This document shows, piece by piece, positions 23,349 to 36,300 of a DNA stretch of 64,000 bases. Location: assembly GCF_020379485.1 (NCBI RefSeq), contig NC_063452.1, forward strand, positions 14,177,065 to 14,241,064, in the 5' to 3' direction. Positions within the stretch are counted from its first letter, which is position 1, and every line of letters begins with the position of its first letter. The notes beneath the pieces are model-generated. The model made no database searches. It saw only the letters and a list, made by a program, of their open reading frames with translations, and was not told where the DNA came from. The DNA comes from Brassica napus. Its lineage: Eukaryota > Streptophyta > Magnoliopsida > Brassicales > Brassicaceae. Position numbers and translations under genes: made by a program.

Positions 23349-24523
23349 TAATTATATTATTATAGAAAATATATGGTACATTCTAGTTATTTAGGTCAAA
23401 CTTTCTTTTTTTTTAACGCTGGATAATTATGCTATTACAACTATGAGAAATATTACAGACGATTTTACAATCGACAATTCTACCTGCCGTATGAGGATTC
23501 ACGTCTGACTGCATCATCTGAGCCGTCTTATGGGATCCTTGCTTGACGGTACTCCTTGCGCCATGCTGCAGATCTCTTGTAAACTTTTTCTCTTTTAATT
23601 CGCATAATTCTGCTTTTTCCAGAAATTGAAACTCAAACTTTTTGGTGTAGAAACATTAATGAACCTTTAAGTCAAACTTTCAGACAGTTAATTATATTTT
23701 TAACACTATAGCATGCAATTTTCATTTTTCAATATATTCGATATGCGTAAAAGAAAAAGTAGTATGCTATTAAATTGTAAATATGTCATTTTCAGATTTC
23801 AAATGTTACACAAACCGTAGTGTACGTGCCCCAGTTAATAATAATAAAAATTCTACATATATATGTATTTATATTTTTTGTCAAAGACCGCAACCACAGT
23901 GGTTTCACAGTTGTTTTGAATGTTGCCCTTCGGACCCTGAATTGAGTTAATATATACGTGGATACAAACTTTTTTGTATTGTATTAATCTTAAGAAATGT
24001 ATCATCTTTGGATGTTATAATAATTGACGTTTTTGATCGATGAAAATTCCTTCCCGGTAATGTATTTTAATTCAAAAGAAGATTCATTAAATTGAACATG
24101 ACTTTTACTTGAATCACGATTTTTTTTTTCAAATCTTATTTATTAGTATTGATAACTCAGATCATAATATGCGAAGAGTGTCCAACAAGAGACCTTCACG
24201 TGGCTAATCTCCCTGCATTTTATTCATCTGGAAGGCCTCCTGTCGTCCCAAATTATACATTTGATGCAACGTCGCTAGAGGCAATTTTTAAAAAGCCAGC
24301 GTTGATCGTAGTGTGCTAATATAACGAAGTAGCATAAACACCAAATTACTTTAATCTTCTGAAATTAAAGAATTTAGAGACTAACCAAAAAAATTTTTCA
24401 GTGCAAATGATATAGACTTTAAAAATAACTTCTCAAGATTTATTAATCAAAAAGTATTTATAATATATATTAGTGATGTTATATATAAAGGAAGAGGGAA
24501 TTATTTATAATATATATTAGTGA
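23349..24523. other. Unassigned stretch with a GC-richer island
   Basis: About 23410-23720 holds a more complex segment ('ctgactgcatcatctgagccgtcttatgggatcc', 'cttgcgccatgctgcagatctcttg') that I recall as a dispersed Brassica repeat but cannot classify. The remainder is AT-rich with no supported gene. A duplicated 'ttataatatatattagtgat' phrase lies at 24456-24475 and 24505-24524, directly before the Athila insertion. Confidence 0.4.
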
Positions 24524-24528
24524 TACTA

Positions 24529-26223
24529 TGATGTGTTGTGATTTTGCATAGTTTTAGTTTTGTTATTTCATATATATTCATGCATTAACCTTACATTTAT
24601 TTGCATTTAGAGTCTATTGCATGTACATTTTCATCTTGTAGGTGTTGGATGAATTGTTTGGAGTTTTGGAGGTGATTAGAGCACAAAAGGAGCTTTCGAG
24701 GAGTCTTGAACCGAACGTGTGAAAGACAGGCATGGATGAAGGTCTTAAAGATATCTTTTGAAACTTGTCTTTTGGGAAGACATGGTAAATTGAGTTAGCT
24801 TTACAATGGAGGTGGTTTCAAGTCGTTTGGAGCTGTATTGAGGGATTTATGATCAAAATACTACACACATATCAGTATGACATTCCTAGCGGCCACCCTA
24901 GCAACATCAACAATAGCCTTCGAATTTTAAGCCTTCGAATTTTTATTCACTTAAAACCTATAAAACTCATTACTATTCATTATTCTTTTTATTTTTGGTA
25001 TTCTAAAGGTGTGTGCAACATGGAGAAAGTGGAGAAAACTTTAATGAGTGAGTTTTATCTCTTTAAAGCTTGCAACATGGGGGATGGGTTGTCTATCATG
25101 AGTTTGGTGGCTCTTTTGGCCTAACTTTCTCTACCTTTTCTGAAGAGGCAAGACTACTTTGGCCATATGAAGGGGCAAAAGGTGTTCTATAATGGAAGAA
25201 AGTGGAGAATAACTTTTATGAGTGTGTTTTATGCTTTATGCTTTCACATGATGGATGTGTTGTCATCCTCCTTTACTTAGGCTATAAAAGAGACTGCAAG
25301 GGGAAGGAGGAAGACACACAATACACAGAGTACAATACAACAAAGAGTAGAGAGTGAAAGTTTTATAGTTTCATATTTTGTATTTTGAGAGTTTGAGAGA
25401 AAACATTTGTTCTTGAGCCGTTCTTCATTGTTCATCATCTATTCTTGAGTTTTAATTTCGTTTTGCTTGTTTAATCCTTGTTTATCTTTATTCTCTGTTG
25501 TATCTACTTGAATATGCTTCAATCTATTATGAGATTAAGTGTTTTCATGGAGATTAAGTGTTTTCATGGAGATTAGTGAGTAGTTTCCTTAAGAATTCAT
25601 GGGTTAGGGAGATTAGAGTAATTTAGTGAAGATCTATGGTGTTATTGTATTAGATCCTTGTATGAACTTGCTTGTTGAGTATTTTTTATGCTTGTTTAGT
25701 CTTGATCACTCTAAACCTGATTTCTAAACACTTCTCATCAGACATGATTAGATGAAGTGTTTGAATCAACTCAACTAAGCTCTAGTGAGATTAGCCAAGG
25801 ACACTTGATGTTAAAATTGCTAGATAGTTATTAAACTTGAACTTAAAGATTGTTTGATTGAATTAAGCCAAAGACATTTGATGTTTAATGATTTCTAAGC
25901 AAATGGACATTTACCTAGACATAGGACTTGTCTAAAATTGTGTTTAGACTTAAGAGATTACTTTGATTGAAAGCTTGTCACCTAGATTGGATCTTAGTTA
26001 CTTGAAGTCAATTCCCAATACCCATGGATTCACTTGTCTAAATTGATTAAAACCTTGTTGTATTGCTCTGTTTGCTATTGTTACTTGTCACACACTCACC
26101 ACTATTGAATCTGCTTAGCTTAAGAAATGACTTGTACTCTCACTGATTCACATCACTAGGACTGGTTCGACATTCACCCCACTATACTACAACATTTGCA
26201 ATAGGCAGAAAAACCTATTATCA
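24529..26223 (+). repeat. 5' LTR of the Athila element
   Basis: 1695 bp, TGATGTGTTG to CCTATTATCA. Compared with the 3' LTR it has an extra copy of a ~20-bp unit ('gattaagtgttttcatgga' twice, about 25541-25575) and a few substitutions. A TATA-like 'ggctataaaagaga' lies at about 25278-25291, followed by a G-rich leader; this is the probable promoter. Confidence 0.92.
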
Positions 26224-26225
26224 AA

Positions 26226-26240
26226 TTGGCGCCGTTGCCA
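26226..26240 (+). promoter_or_regulatory. Primer binding site, tRNA-Asp type, Athila element
   Basis: TTGGCGCCGTTGCC follows the LTR end by two bases. It is complementary to the 3' end of plant tRNA-Asp for 13 bases from TGG onward. This site is characteristic of Athila elements. Confidence 0.85.
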
Positions 26241-26348
26241 ATCCTAGTCTGATTGTGACATTGAGTTTGAGTCTTTGCTTGAGACTGAGTTTTACTTTGT
26301 TTTAAAGTTACTAATTCTACTTCTTCATCTACTTGTGATCGCAGGTGC

Positions 26349-27549
26349 ATGAACCTAAGAAGTAGAGGCACTACACATCTTACTCCCTTGACAGATATCA
26401 AAACACTTGAAAGAGAGAACAGGAGAAGGTTAAGACAAGAAGAGCAAGAGGCTCAGATACAAAGATCAGAACCTATGATGGAACCAGTTCCAGAACAACC
26501 TCAAGCTGAAGAGGGCAATGGTCAAGGAGCTGCCAACCTTCGACCTAGACAACCACAACGCCAAGCTAGGGCCATCGGTACATATGATCAACCTAACATA
26601 AATGGGAATAGGTTGGGCATTAGGGCACCGCCAGTTGCCAACAACAATTTCGAGATCAAGTCCAGCCTCATCAACATGATTGAAAACAACAAGTACCATG
26701 GACTTGCCTTGGAAGACCCACTAGATCACCTTGACAGATTTGATAAGTACTGTGGCTTGTCAAAAACAAATGGAGTTTCAGAGGATGCTTTCAAGCTCAG
26801 ATTGTTTCCCTTCTCTTTGGGAGACAAGGCTCACACTTGGGAGAAAAACATCTCAAGTGATACTATCACCACTTGGGATGAATGCAAGAAGGCCTTCCTC
26901 AACAAGTTCTTCTCTGCTACAAGGACTGCCAACCTTAGAAATCAGATCTCTGGTTTTCAACAAAGAGGACTTGAAGGATTTTCAGAGGCATGGGAGAGAT
27001 TCAGAAGCTACTTGTCTCAATGTCCCCACCATGGCTTCAACAATGAGAGCTTGCTAAGCACTTTCTACAGAGGAGTCTTGCCTAAATTCAAAAGCCAGCT
27101 TGACACTGCAAGCAATGGAAACTTCTTGGGGAGGACTGTCGAAGATGCATTAGAACTCTTGGAGAACATGGCACAGAGTGACTCTGTCTACAATGATGAA
27201 TATGATAGAAGAGACAGAGGTGGTGGAGGAGAAGATATGACCACAAAGAGAGAGCTGAAAGCACTTCAAGACAAGATTGACATGCTACTATCAGAAAAGA
27301 CCAAGAAAGAGGAGTTACATATGGTTGCTGAAGTTGATGGAGTAGAATGCCAAGAAGATATGTACTATGTCAATGCTCAGGGTACATGGTACAAGAAGGA
27401 GCCTGACTATCAATACCAGAACAACTACCAACAGAAACCCTTCTACAACAACCAACAGAAGCCATTCAACAACTACCAGCCAAGACCATTCTACAACAAT
27501 CAGCCTAAGCCATTCTACAACAACAACCAAGGTGGTTACCAACCCAAAA
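26349..27549 (+). pseudogene. Athila gag, frameshifted at its C-terminal part
   Basis: The frame opens at ATG 26349 (MNLRSRGTTHLTPL) just after a possible splice acceptor (gatcgcag). A basic, glutamine-rich N-terminus is followed by the retrotransposon gag core: FEIKSSLINMIENNKYHGL, LDHLDRFDKYC, FPFSLGDKAHTW, TTWDECKKAFLNKFF and GFSEAWERFRSYL. A charged stretch follows, then tandem PFYNNQ/PFNNYQ repeats (about residues 355-400). At the A-run 27546-27549 one extra A shifts the frame, so this frame ends soon after at 27608 while the true continuation is one frame over. Gag would form the cytoplasmic particle that packages the RNA. There is no CCHC knuckle in the part I read. Confidence 0.9.
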
Positions 27550-30119
27550 CCAAGTCAACCTGCACAAGACCAAGCTGGATCATCAACACAACCTCCACAA
27601 GAGAGTAGTACTGAAGCTATGCTGAAACAATTATTGGAGGGACAAGCAAGAAGTGAGAAACAATTAGGGTATGAGCTGAAAAATCTCCACAACAAGATTG
27701 ATGGGAATTACCATGATCTAAACAACAAGTTCAAAGCCTTGGAGAACCAGTTTGTCTCTATGACAGCCAGCTCAAGTCGCCAACAAGGTTCCCTACCTGG
27801 AAAGCCTGAACAAAACCCAAAGGAGACAATGAAGGCAATCACCCTAAGGAGTGGAAGAGAGTTGCCTCCTAAAGTTCTCATTAAGGATAATGAGAAACAA
27901 GGTGGGGAGGTGGTCATCAATGTAGATGATGATGTGGTGATTGTGGATGAGAAGACTAATGAGGAAATCTTGGAGAAGATAGTTGAAGCTAAGGGCAAGA
28001 GAAAGATTGGAGAGGAGAAAGTTGAGAACAAAAATGAGGCTGCTACATCAACAAAAGAGAAATTGTTCACTCCTCCTCCCTATGAGCCAAAGCTTCCCTT
28101 TCCTGGAAGATTCAAGAAGCAACTCCTAGAGAAGTACAAAGCCTTGTTTGACAAGCAAATGAGTGAAGTTCAACTCACCATGCCCATAATTGATGCATTT
28201 ATGCTGGTTCCACAATACAGCAAGTTCTTGAAAGATGCTGTAGAACAAAAGAAGAAAGAGATGGAAGGGATGGTGATTCTTACTCATGAGTGCAGTGCCA
28301 TTATTCAGAGACTGACTGTCCCAAGGAAGCTAGAAGACCCTGGTAGTTTCACCCTGCCATGCGCCATTGGACCTTTGACATTTGAGAGATGTCTATGTGA
28401 TTTGGGAGCAAGTGTCAGCCTCATGCCACTATCCATTGCCAAGAAGCTTGGGTTTACACAATATAAAAAGTGCAAGATCTCTTTGGTGCTAGCTGATCGA
28501 TCTGTCAAGCTCCCCATTGGCATCCTAGAAGATCTTCCTGTCAAGATAGGAAATTGTGAAGTGCCTACTGACTTTGTAGTGCTTGAGATGGATGAAGAGC
28601 CTAGAGATCCTTTGATCTTTGGAAGACCTTTCTTGGCAACTGCTGGAGCAATGGTGAATGTGAGAGATGGCACAATTGATCTCCACCTTGGAAAAGATCA
28701 CATTCTCCATTTTGATATCAAGGAGATGATGAAGAAGCCCACAACTCAAGGAGAAATATTCTACATTGATGAGATGGATGCCTTGGCTGATAATTTCCTT
28801 GAGGAGTTAGCGATTGAGGACTCTCTTCAACATGCCCTGACCATTGAAAGAGAGACCCAAATGATTGAAAACAAGGATAGTGATGAGCTAGTAAGAAGGC
28901 TAGATGTTCACCTTGAGAAGGATGGAGAAGATGAGTTCATGGAGTTGCCACAAATGACTCAACATGCTGCCTCAGCAGACATTCAAGAGAACCTCCATGA
29001 AGCTGATTGGAGTGAGCTCAAGGCACCAAAAGTGGAGCTTAAACCTCTTCCCCATGGTGTAAGGTACGCTTTCCTTGGACCTAATGAGACATATCCTGTC
29101 ATTGTGAGTAGTGAGCTGACTGAGAATGAATTGTCTATGCTTTTAAATGAACTTAAAAAGTATAGAAAAGCACTAGGATACTCACTTGATGACATTAAAG
29201 GAATCTCACCATCTTTGTGCATGCATAGGATACATCTAGAGGATGAATCTAAAACTTCAATTGAACACCAAAGAAGATTAAATCCTAATTTGAAAGATGT
29301 TGTTAAAAAAGAGATAATCAAATTGTTAGATGCTGGTGTGATCTATCCTATCTCTGATAGCAATTGGGTTTCACCTGTGCATGTAGTTCCTAAAAAAGGT
29401 GGCATAACAGTTGTTAAGAACGAAAATGATGAGTTAATACCAACAAGAACAATAACTGGACATAGGATGTGCATTGACTATCGAAAACTGAATGCAGCCT
29501 CTAGAAAGGATCATTTCCCTTTACCATTCATTGATCAGATGTTAGAGAGGCTAGCTAACCATCCCTATTATTGTTTCCTTGATGGATACTCTGGATTTTT
29601 CCAAATCCCTATACACCCAAATGACCAAGAGAAAACGACATTCACTTGTCCTTATGGTACCTTTGCATATCGAAGGATGCCATTTGGACTGTGCAATGCA
29701 CCAGCAACATTCCAAAGAGCAATGATGTCGATTTTCTCTGATCTTATTGAGGATGTAATGGAGGTGTTTATGGATGATTTTTCTGTATACGGTTCTTCGT
29801 TTGCTACTTGTTTGTCAAATTTGTAGAGGGTCCTACAGAGATGTGAAGATACCAACCTTGTGCTGAATTGGGAGAAGTGCCACTTCATGGTTAAATAAGG
29901 GATTGTGCTTGGGCACAAGATTTCAGAGAGAGGCATTGAAGTGGACCAAGCCAAGATCGAGGTGATGGCGAGGTTGGCTCCACCAAAAACAGTGAAAGAC
30001 ATTAGAAGCTTCCTTGGCCATGCTGGTTTCTACAGAAGGTTTATCAAAGACTTCTCCAAAATAGCTAGACCATTGACCAAGCTGCTGTGCAAGGAGATCA
30101 TCTTCAACTTTGATGAAAA
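27550..30119 (+). pseudogene. Athila gag C-terminus, protease and reverse transcriptase, with nonsense codons
   Basis: The shifted frame continues with a GSSTQPP linker, a coiled segment (LEGQARSEKQLGYELKNLHN) and the ITLRSGRELP block conserved before protease. The protease reads FERCLCDLGASVSLMPLS, with D-L-G-A rather than the usual D-S/T-G-A, a variant I recall from Athila. RT follows with VSPVHVVPKKGG, RMCIDYRKLNAAS, FLDGYSGFFQIPIHP, MPFGLCNAPATFQR and the catalytic FMDDF. A TAG stop interrupts at 29824, a TAA at about 29896 (MVK*GIVLG), then the frame resumes with LGHKISERGIEVDQAKIE and the RNase H entry. At the A-run 30116-30119 one A is missing relative to the expected frame. The polyprotein therefore cannot be made intact. 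Confidence 0.92.
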
Positions 30120-31979
30120 TGCCTAGAAGCCTTTAAGAAGCTGAAGGAGGAGCTCACCAGTGCCCCAATAGTTCAACCACCAGATTGGAGTCTACCCTTC
30201 GAAATCATGTGCGACGCCAGTGACTATGCTGTGGGGGCAGTCTTGGGGCAAAAGAAGGACAAGAAGACACATGTGATCTACTATGCAAGTAGAACCCTTG
30301 ATGAAGCTCAAGCTAAATACTCTACAACTGAGAAGGAGCTATTGGCCATTGTCTTTGCATTTGAGAAGTTCAGAAGCTACTTGGTTGGGTCAAAGGTGAC
30401 TGTCTACACTGATCATGCTGCATTGAGACACCTCTTAGCCAAGAAAGATGCAAAACCAAGACTGTTGAGGTGGATTCTGCTGCTACAAGAGTTTGATCTT
30501 GAGATCAAGGACAGGCCTGGAGTTGAGAATGGAGTAGCTGATCACCTGTCCAGGTTGAAGGTGGAGTGTGGAATCCCTATTGATGACAGACTTCCAGAAG
30601 AGCAAATGATGGCTATTCATGCAGTGGTAGCTGTTTGTGAGACAGGAAAGAAACTTGAAGAGGTGAAGGCAGCTGATGAGAAGGGTCCTTGGTATGCTGA
30701 TATAGTCAACTACTTAGCTAGTGGAAAAGAGCCATTGAACCTTGAAGGTTATGCCAAGAAGAAGTTCTATAAGGATGTGAAGAGATATTATTGGGATGAG
30801 CCTTACCTCTACATACTTTGTAGAGATCAACTCTATAGAAGGGCAGTGGCTGAAGAAGAAATTGATGGGATCCTTACACATTGTCATGGATCATCCTATG
30901 GAGGCCACTTTGCTACATTTAAGACAGTTGCAAAGGTGCTACAAGCTGGATTTTGGTGGCCTCACATGTTTAAAGACACCCAAGACTTTGTCTCAAGGTG
31001 TGACTCTTGTCAAAGAAGAGGAAACATCACCAAGAGGAATGAAATGCCTCAAAACCCCATCCTAGAAGTTGAAGTGTTTGATGTCTGGGGTATTGACTTC
31101 ATGGGGCCTTTTCCTTCATCTTATAGCAACAAGTACATACTGGTGGCTGTAGATTATGTCTCTAAGTGGGTTGAAGCAATTGCAAGTCCAACCAATGATG
31201 CAAAGGTGGTTCTAAAAATGTTCAAGAGCATAATCTTTCCAAGGTTTGGGATTCCAAGAGTTGTGATCAGTGATGGAGGGTCTCACTTCATCAACAAACT
31301 GTTTGCAAACCTCCTTAAGAAGAATGGTGTGAAGCACAAGGTTGCAACTCCTTACCACCCCCAAACAAGTGGTCAGGTTGAGATTTCCAACAGGGAGATC
31401 AAGTCCATTTTGGAGAAGACTGTGGGGACAACAAGGAAGGATTGGTCTACAAAGCTTGATGATGCACTTTGGGCCTATAGGACTGCTTTCAAGACACCCT
31501 TGGGAACCACTCCCTTCAATCTTGTCTATGGGAAAGCTTGCCATCTGCCAGTGGAGCTTGAGTACAAGGCATTATGGGCTGTTAAGATGCTGAACTTTGA
31601 CATCAAGAGTGCCAAAGAGAAAAGACTTTTCCAACTCCATGAGCTTGATGAGATTCGACTTGATGCTTTTGAGAACTCAAGAATTTACAAAGAAAAGACC
31701 AAGGCATTCCATGACAAGAAGATCCTGAAGAGGGAGTTCAACATTGGAGATCAAGTGTTGCTCTTCAACTCTCGATTGAAGTTGTTCCCTGGAAAACTTA
31801 AGTCAAGATGGTCCGGCCCTTTCAAGATCAAAGAAGTGAGGCCATATGGAGCAATTGTGCTTTGGAACAAGACTGGTGAGGAATTTGCAGTGAATGGGCA
31901 AAGAGTCAAGCTGTACATGGCGGCCACACCTGAGAAGGAAGGAACCTCGGTTCCACTTTCCGATCCCAAACCAGCCTAA
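30120..31979 (+). pseudogene. Athila RNase H and integrase, open but cut off from RT
   Basis: After the one-base deletion the reading continues without interruption to TAA at 31977. Counting from the first methionine at 30207: RNase H residues 2-115 ([43 protein letters not shown]); the integrase zinc finger with H227, H234, C265 and C268; the catalytic triad D297 (VWGIDFMGP), D356 (VISDGGSHF) and E392 ([10 protein letters not shown]); a [11 protein letters not shown] block and a C-terminal [11 protein letters not shown] domain. Integrase inserts the cDNA into nuclear DNA. This part is intact in sequence and lost function only through the upstream breaks. No frame for an envelope-like protein follows. 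Confidence 0.93.
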
Positions 31980-32981
31980 ACCAAAAAGGGGTAGTCAAGC
32001 TAGAGACTTAAAACAAGCTCACTTGGGAGGAAGTCCCATGTCTATCCCTATATATATTATTGTTTTACTTGTGTGGTTTTTCTTTTGTGTGTTTGATAAG
32101 TGTGTTTAAAATTTTCAGGTGATTCTCCACTTAATCAAAGAGAAAGATGGCCATCCAGCAAAGCTACAAGTGTTAAAATTATTCAACTCCATCTAGCAAC
32201 TCCAAGCTAAGTGTCTCTACAACCATTGTAAATATATAGTTTTCTTGTTTGTTTCTTCTAGACCTCTTCTTTCACCTTGCTCTCACACAAGAGACTGTGT
32301 GAAGTAAGTGTGGGGGGGGGGGGAGAGTCTACTTATCTCACATGTTTTCTGTTTTGTTTACTTGTCATAAGCATTGCATATCCATTTGCATAGAAAATCC
32401 ATAAAAATTTGCAAAATTCCAAAAAAAAAAAAAAAAAAAAAAAAAACATTTAGTTATATCATTTGCATCTTTAGGTTTGAGTCTAGATCATATAGAATGC
32501 ATAGGTAAAATCCCTACAAAGGACTCATGCAATGAACTCATTGTTGATACCCTTTTGAATCATAATAAGTAGCTTGAGCTTCTTCTGAATTTCTTGTAGA
32601 CTTCGAGCCTTGAAAACTCCTCTTAAGACTCATTGAATCTTACTCTTTGAAACCAACTCCGATCTTAATTGACTAAAATGAACTTAATGCTTCTTGCTTA
32701 TGGTCTCTTGAGTACTAAATCATGGCTTTACACACACTTGAGCTTGTATAAACCGTTTTACCAATCTTTTTGACAACTCAAGTGGTAGTCCATACCCTAA
32801 ACCCTTCCCTTCTTTCAAACCATCATTAATTGTTGAGTGAGGTCTTTTTGTGAAAGCTTGTCATGTGCAAAATCTTGAGAGTATTAGGAGCGACATTGAT
32901 TTGTTCTCATCTCTTTCTAGCATTAGGACCTCTTTTGGGCTAGAATCTAGGATGGTGGTTGGAATGATGTGCTTTAATTAT
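31980..32981 (+). other. Athila 3' noncoding interior before the CACTA insertion
   Basis: No coding sequence is seen after pol. A G-run (about 32310-32324, 'gtgtggggggggg') resembles a duplicate purine tract, and a 27-base A-run follows (about 32420-32446). The envelope-like ORF that some Athila elements carry here is absent. The stretch continues at 41245-42017 beyond the CACTA element. Confidence 0.7.
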
Positions 32982-33310
32982 CACTACAAGAAAACACAGT
33001 TTTAGCAAGGAAATTTAACGAGGAAAACTATTCCTCGTGAAATTACGATGACTTAACGATGAAATTACGAGGAAATAAAGTTTCCTCGTAATGGCCTTGT
33101 AAAATACCGAGTAAAGCTTTTCTTCGTAAAATCGTCGTAAGTTGACGTGGTTTTTCCGAGAAAAATGTGTTTCGTCGCAAATTCGTCGTAATTTTAGCAT
33201 GAGTTTTACGAGGAAATAACTTACGAGGAAAGAACGAGAAATCCACCAACTTAACACGTTTTTTTTGCCACCAACCTAATTTTTCGTCGTAAATTCCTAG
33301 CAAAATTCAA
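32982..33310. repeat. Left TIR and subterminal repeat region of the CACTA element
   Basis: The 17-bp TIR (32982-32998) is followed by repeated ACGAGGAAA, TCCTCGTAA and CGTCGTAA motifs in both orientations up to about 33300. In En/Spm, comparable subterminal repeats bind TnpA; that role is inferred here. Confidence 0.85.
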
Positions 33311-33329
33311 CTACCAGATTCGAAAATTT

Positions 33330-33342
33330 TCTATATATATGG
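33330..33342 (+). promoter_or_regulatory. TATA box of the CACTA transposase gene
   Basis: CTATATATATGG at 33331-33342 lies about 55-65 bp before the ATG at 33395, with transcription expected to start near 33362. It follows the left subterminal repeats directly, so repeat-binding proteins could influence it. Confidence 0.6.
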
Positions 33343-33394
33343 AGGTTTGAACATAATTTTACGCACACCAACAAGAAAAAAAAACGTGAAAAAA

Positions 33395-36300
33395 ATGTCG
33401 GGCTTGGGAAATATTTTCGAGTTGCGGAGGTGGATGTATATGCATAGAGATGCTAACGGGAGAGTGACGAAAGAATATCTTGCTGGGTTGGAGCGTTTTA
33501 TGCATCAAGCAGATTCTACACCGCTCGCCCAAGAAAGCGGTAAAATATTCTGTCCTTGTAGGAAATGTAACAATTCAAAGTTGGCAAATCGTGAAAATGT
33601 TTGGAAGCATTTAGTAAATAGAGGTTTCACGCCAAATTATTATATCTGGTTTCAACATGGAGAAGGTTATAGTTATGATCAGAATGAAGCTAGTAGTAGT
33701 AATAACAACTTTCAAGAAGAACCGGTTGATCATCAATTGCATAATGCACATAGTTACCATCAGGAGGATCAGCCGATGGTAGATTATGATAGGGTTCATG
33801 ATATGGTAACTGATGCATTCGTAGCTCATGATGATGAAGATGAAGAACCTAACATAGATTCAAAAAAGTTTTATGAAATGTTAGATGCGGCAAATCAACC
33901 ACTTTACAGTGGTTGTAGAGAAGGTCTCTCTAAATTGTCATTGGCTGCTAGAATGATGAATATTAAAACTGATCACAATCTACCTGAAAGTTGCATGAAC
34001 GAATGGGCAGATTTATTTAAAGAGTATTTGCCGGAAGACAATGAGTCTGCTGATTCTTATTATGAGATTCAGAAACTGGTTTATAGTCTTGGGTTGCCTT
34101 CGGAGATGATAGATGTTTGCATCGACAACTGCATGATCTACTGGGGAGATGATGAGAAGTTGGAAGAATGTCGATTCTGCAAGAAACCACGATTCAAGCC
34201 GCAAGGAAGGGGACGTAATAGGGTACCGTACCAAAGGATGTGGTACCTACCAATTACAGATAGATTGAAAAGATTGTACCAATCGGAGCAGACTGCTGGA
34301 AAGATGAGGTGGCATGCCGAGCATACTCAGACGGATGGTGAGATGACTCATCCATCAGATGCAAGAGCCTGGAAACATTTTAACAAAGTACATCCGAATT
34401 TCGCTAGCAATAGCCGGAATGTGTACCTCGGATTATGCACAGATGGATTTAGTCCATTTGGAATGTCAGGGAGACAATATTCATTGTGGCCTGTCTTTCT
34501 TACGCCATACAACCTGCCACCGGAGATGTGCATGCAACGGGAGTTTTTATTCTTGACCATATTAATACCCGGTCCGAAGCATCCAAAAAGGTCACTTGAT
34601 GTTTTCCTACAACCACTGATAAAAGAGTTGAAGGATTTGTGGTCAACAGGGATGAGGACGTATGACTGCTCAACGAAGAAGAATTTTACGATGCGAGCTA
34701 TGCTTTTGTGGACCATAAGTGACTTTCCTGCCTATGGGATGTTGTCTGGATGGACTACACATGGGAGATTAGCTTGTCCATATTGTAATGGAACGACAGA
34801 TGCATTTCAACTGAAGAATGGTAGAAAGACAAGTTGGTTCGATTGTCACCGTCGATTTCTTCCAGTTGGCCATCCGTACCGAAGAAACAAGAATTTGTTT
34901 AGGCACAAAAAGGTTGTGAGAGACACTCCTCCTCCATATCTAACTGGAGAACAAATTGAAGCGCAAATCGACTACTACGGAGCTAACGAAACAGTTCGCT
35001 GGGGTGGTAATTGGCATGTCCCTCGTAATATGCCTGATTCTTACGGTGTTCATCACAACTGGCACAAGAAGAGTATATTTTGGGAGTTACCATATTGGAA
35101 GGATCTTCTTCTGCGCCACAACCTTGATGTGATGCATATAGAGAAGAATTTCTTTGAGAACATCATGAATACAATATTGAATGTCCCAGGGAAGACAAAA
35201 GACAACATAAAATCGAGGTTGGACTTGCCGGATATTTGCTCAAGAAGTGAGTTACATATAAAAAGCAATGGCCAAGTTCCCGTTCCAATTTTTAGATTGT
35301 CTTCAGAAAAAAAGTCGGTTTTGTTCAATTGGGTGGCATCAGAAGTGAAGTTCCCTGATGGGTATGTTTCAAATCTTTCAAGATGTGTTGAAAAGGGTCA
35401 AAAGTTCTCCGGGATGAAGAGTCATGATTGTCATGTCTTTATGCAACGACTTCTGCCATTTGCATTTGCGGAGCTACTTCCAACAAACGTACATGAAGCA
35501 CTTGCAGGTAGTTTACAATAGGACAATAATATTAAATTGGTTTAGTTTACAATAATAGTATTTGACTAACAATGTGTTTAATTGTTTTTGGAATAGGCAT
35601 TGGAGCATTTTTCAGGGATTTGAGCACACGCACTCTTAAAGAAGAAGTCGTAGAACAGCTTCAGGAGAACATTCCTATCTTATTGTGCAACTTGGAGAAG
35701 ATATTTCCTCCAGGCTTTTTTGACGTGATGGAGCATCTAGCTATCCACCTCCCATATGAGGCATTGCTTCGTGGACCGGTACATTACGGATGGATGTATC
35801 AGTACGAGCGAGCCATGAAATATTTGAAGGGAAAAGCAAAGAACCTCGCCAAAGTTGAAGGTTCTATAATTGCTGGAAGTTTGACAGAAGAAGTTTCTCA
35901 CTTCACATCGTACTACTTTGCGTCAAAAGTACGTACCCGAAGAAGAGCTCCAAGAAGATATGATGATGGTGGCGTTGCGCCCACATATGCAGTTGTTGGC
36001 GTTCCAGAAATCTTTAGCCAGATTGGACGACTTGGTGGGAAATCAAAACAGGTTTGGTGGTCGAGTGAAGAAGACGCTCATAGTGCACACACCTATATTC
36101 TACTCAATTGCGAGGATCCATTGATGCGTTATTTTGAAAGGTAACTTAAATTGAGTATACATTATATAATTGAGAGAGATTAATTCATGTAAAATGTGAA
36201 TTTACAGCATGTTTGTTTCACAAGTCGAAGAAACATTTCCTGGTATATCCACAAGTGACGTAGACAAAAGAAAAGATCAACACTTTGTTAAGTGGTTGAA

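Noticed and set aside
24849..25124. 91-codon plus-strand frame in the Athila 5' LTR and its counterpart at 42563-42775
   Set aside because: The frame differs in extent between two near-identical LTRs and has no recognisable domain, so it is a chance frame.
27370..27608. Programmed frameshift between Athila gag and pol at the AAAA run
   Set aside because: As I recall, the family reads gag and pol in one frame. The overlap has no slippery heptamer-plus-structure signature, and a second one-base indel at 30116-30119 points to ordinary mutation or sequencing error.
33347..33394. Extension of the CACTA transposase frame upstream of MSGLGN
   Set aside because: No ATG exists in this part (it begins with TTG) and it lies next to the TATA box, so it is leader sequence.
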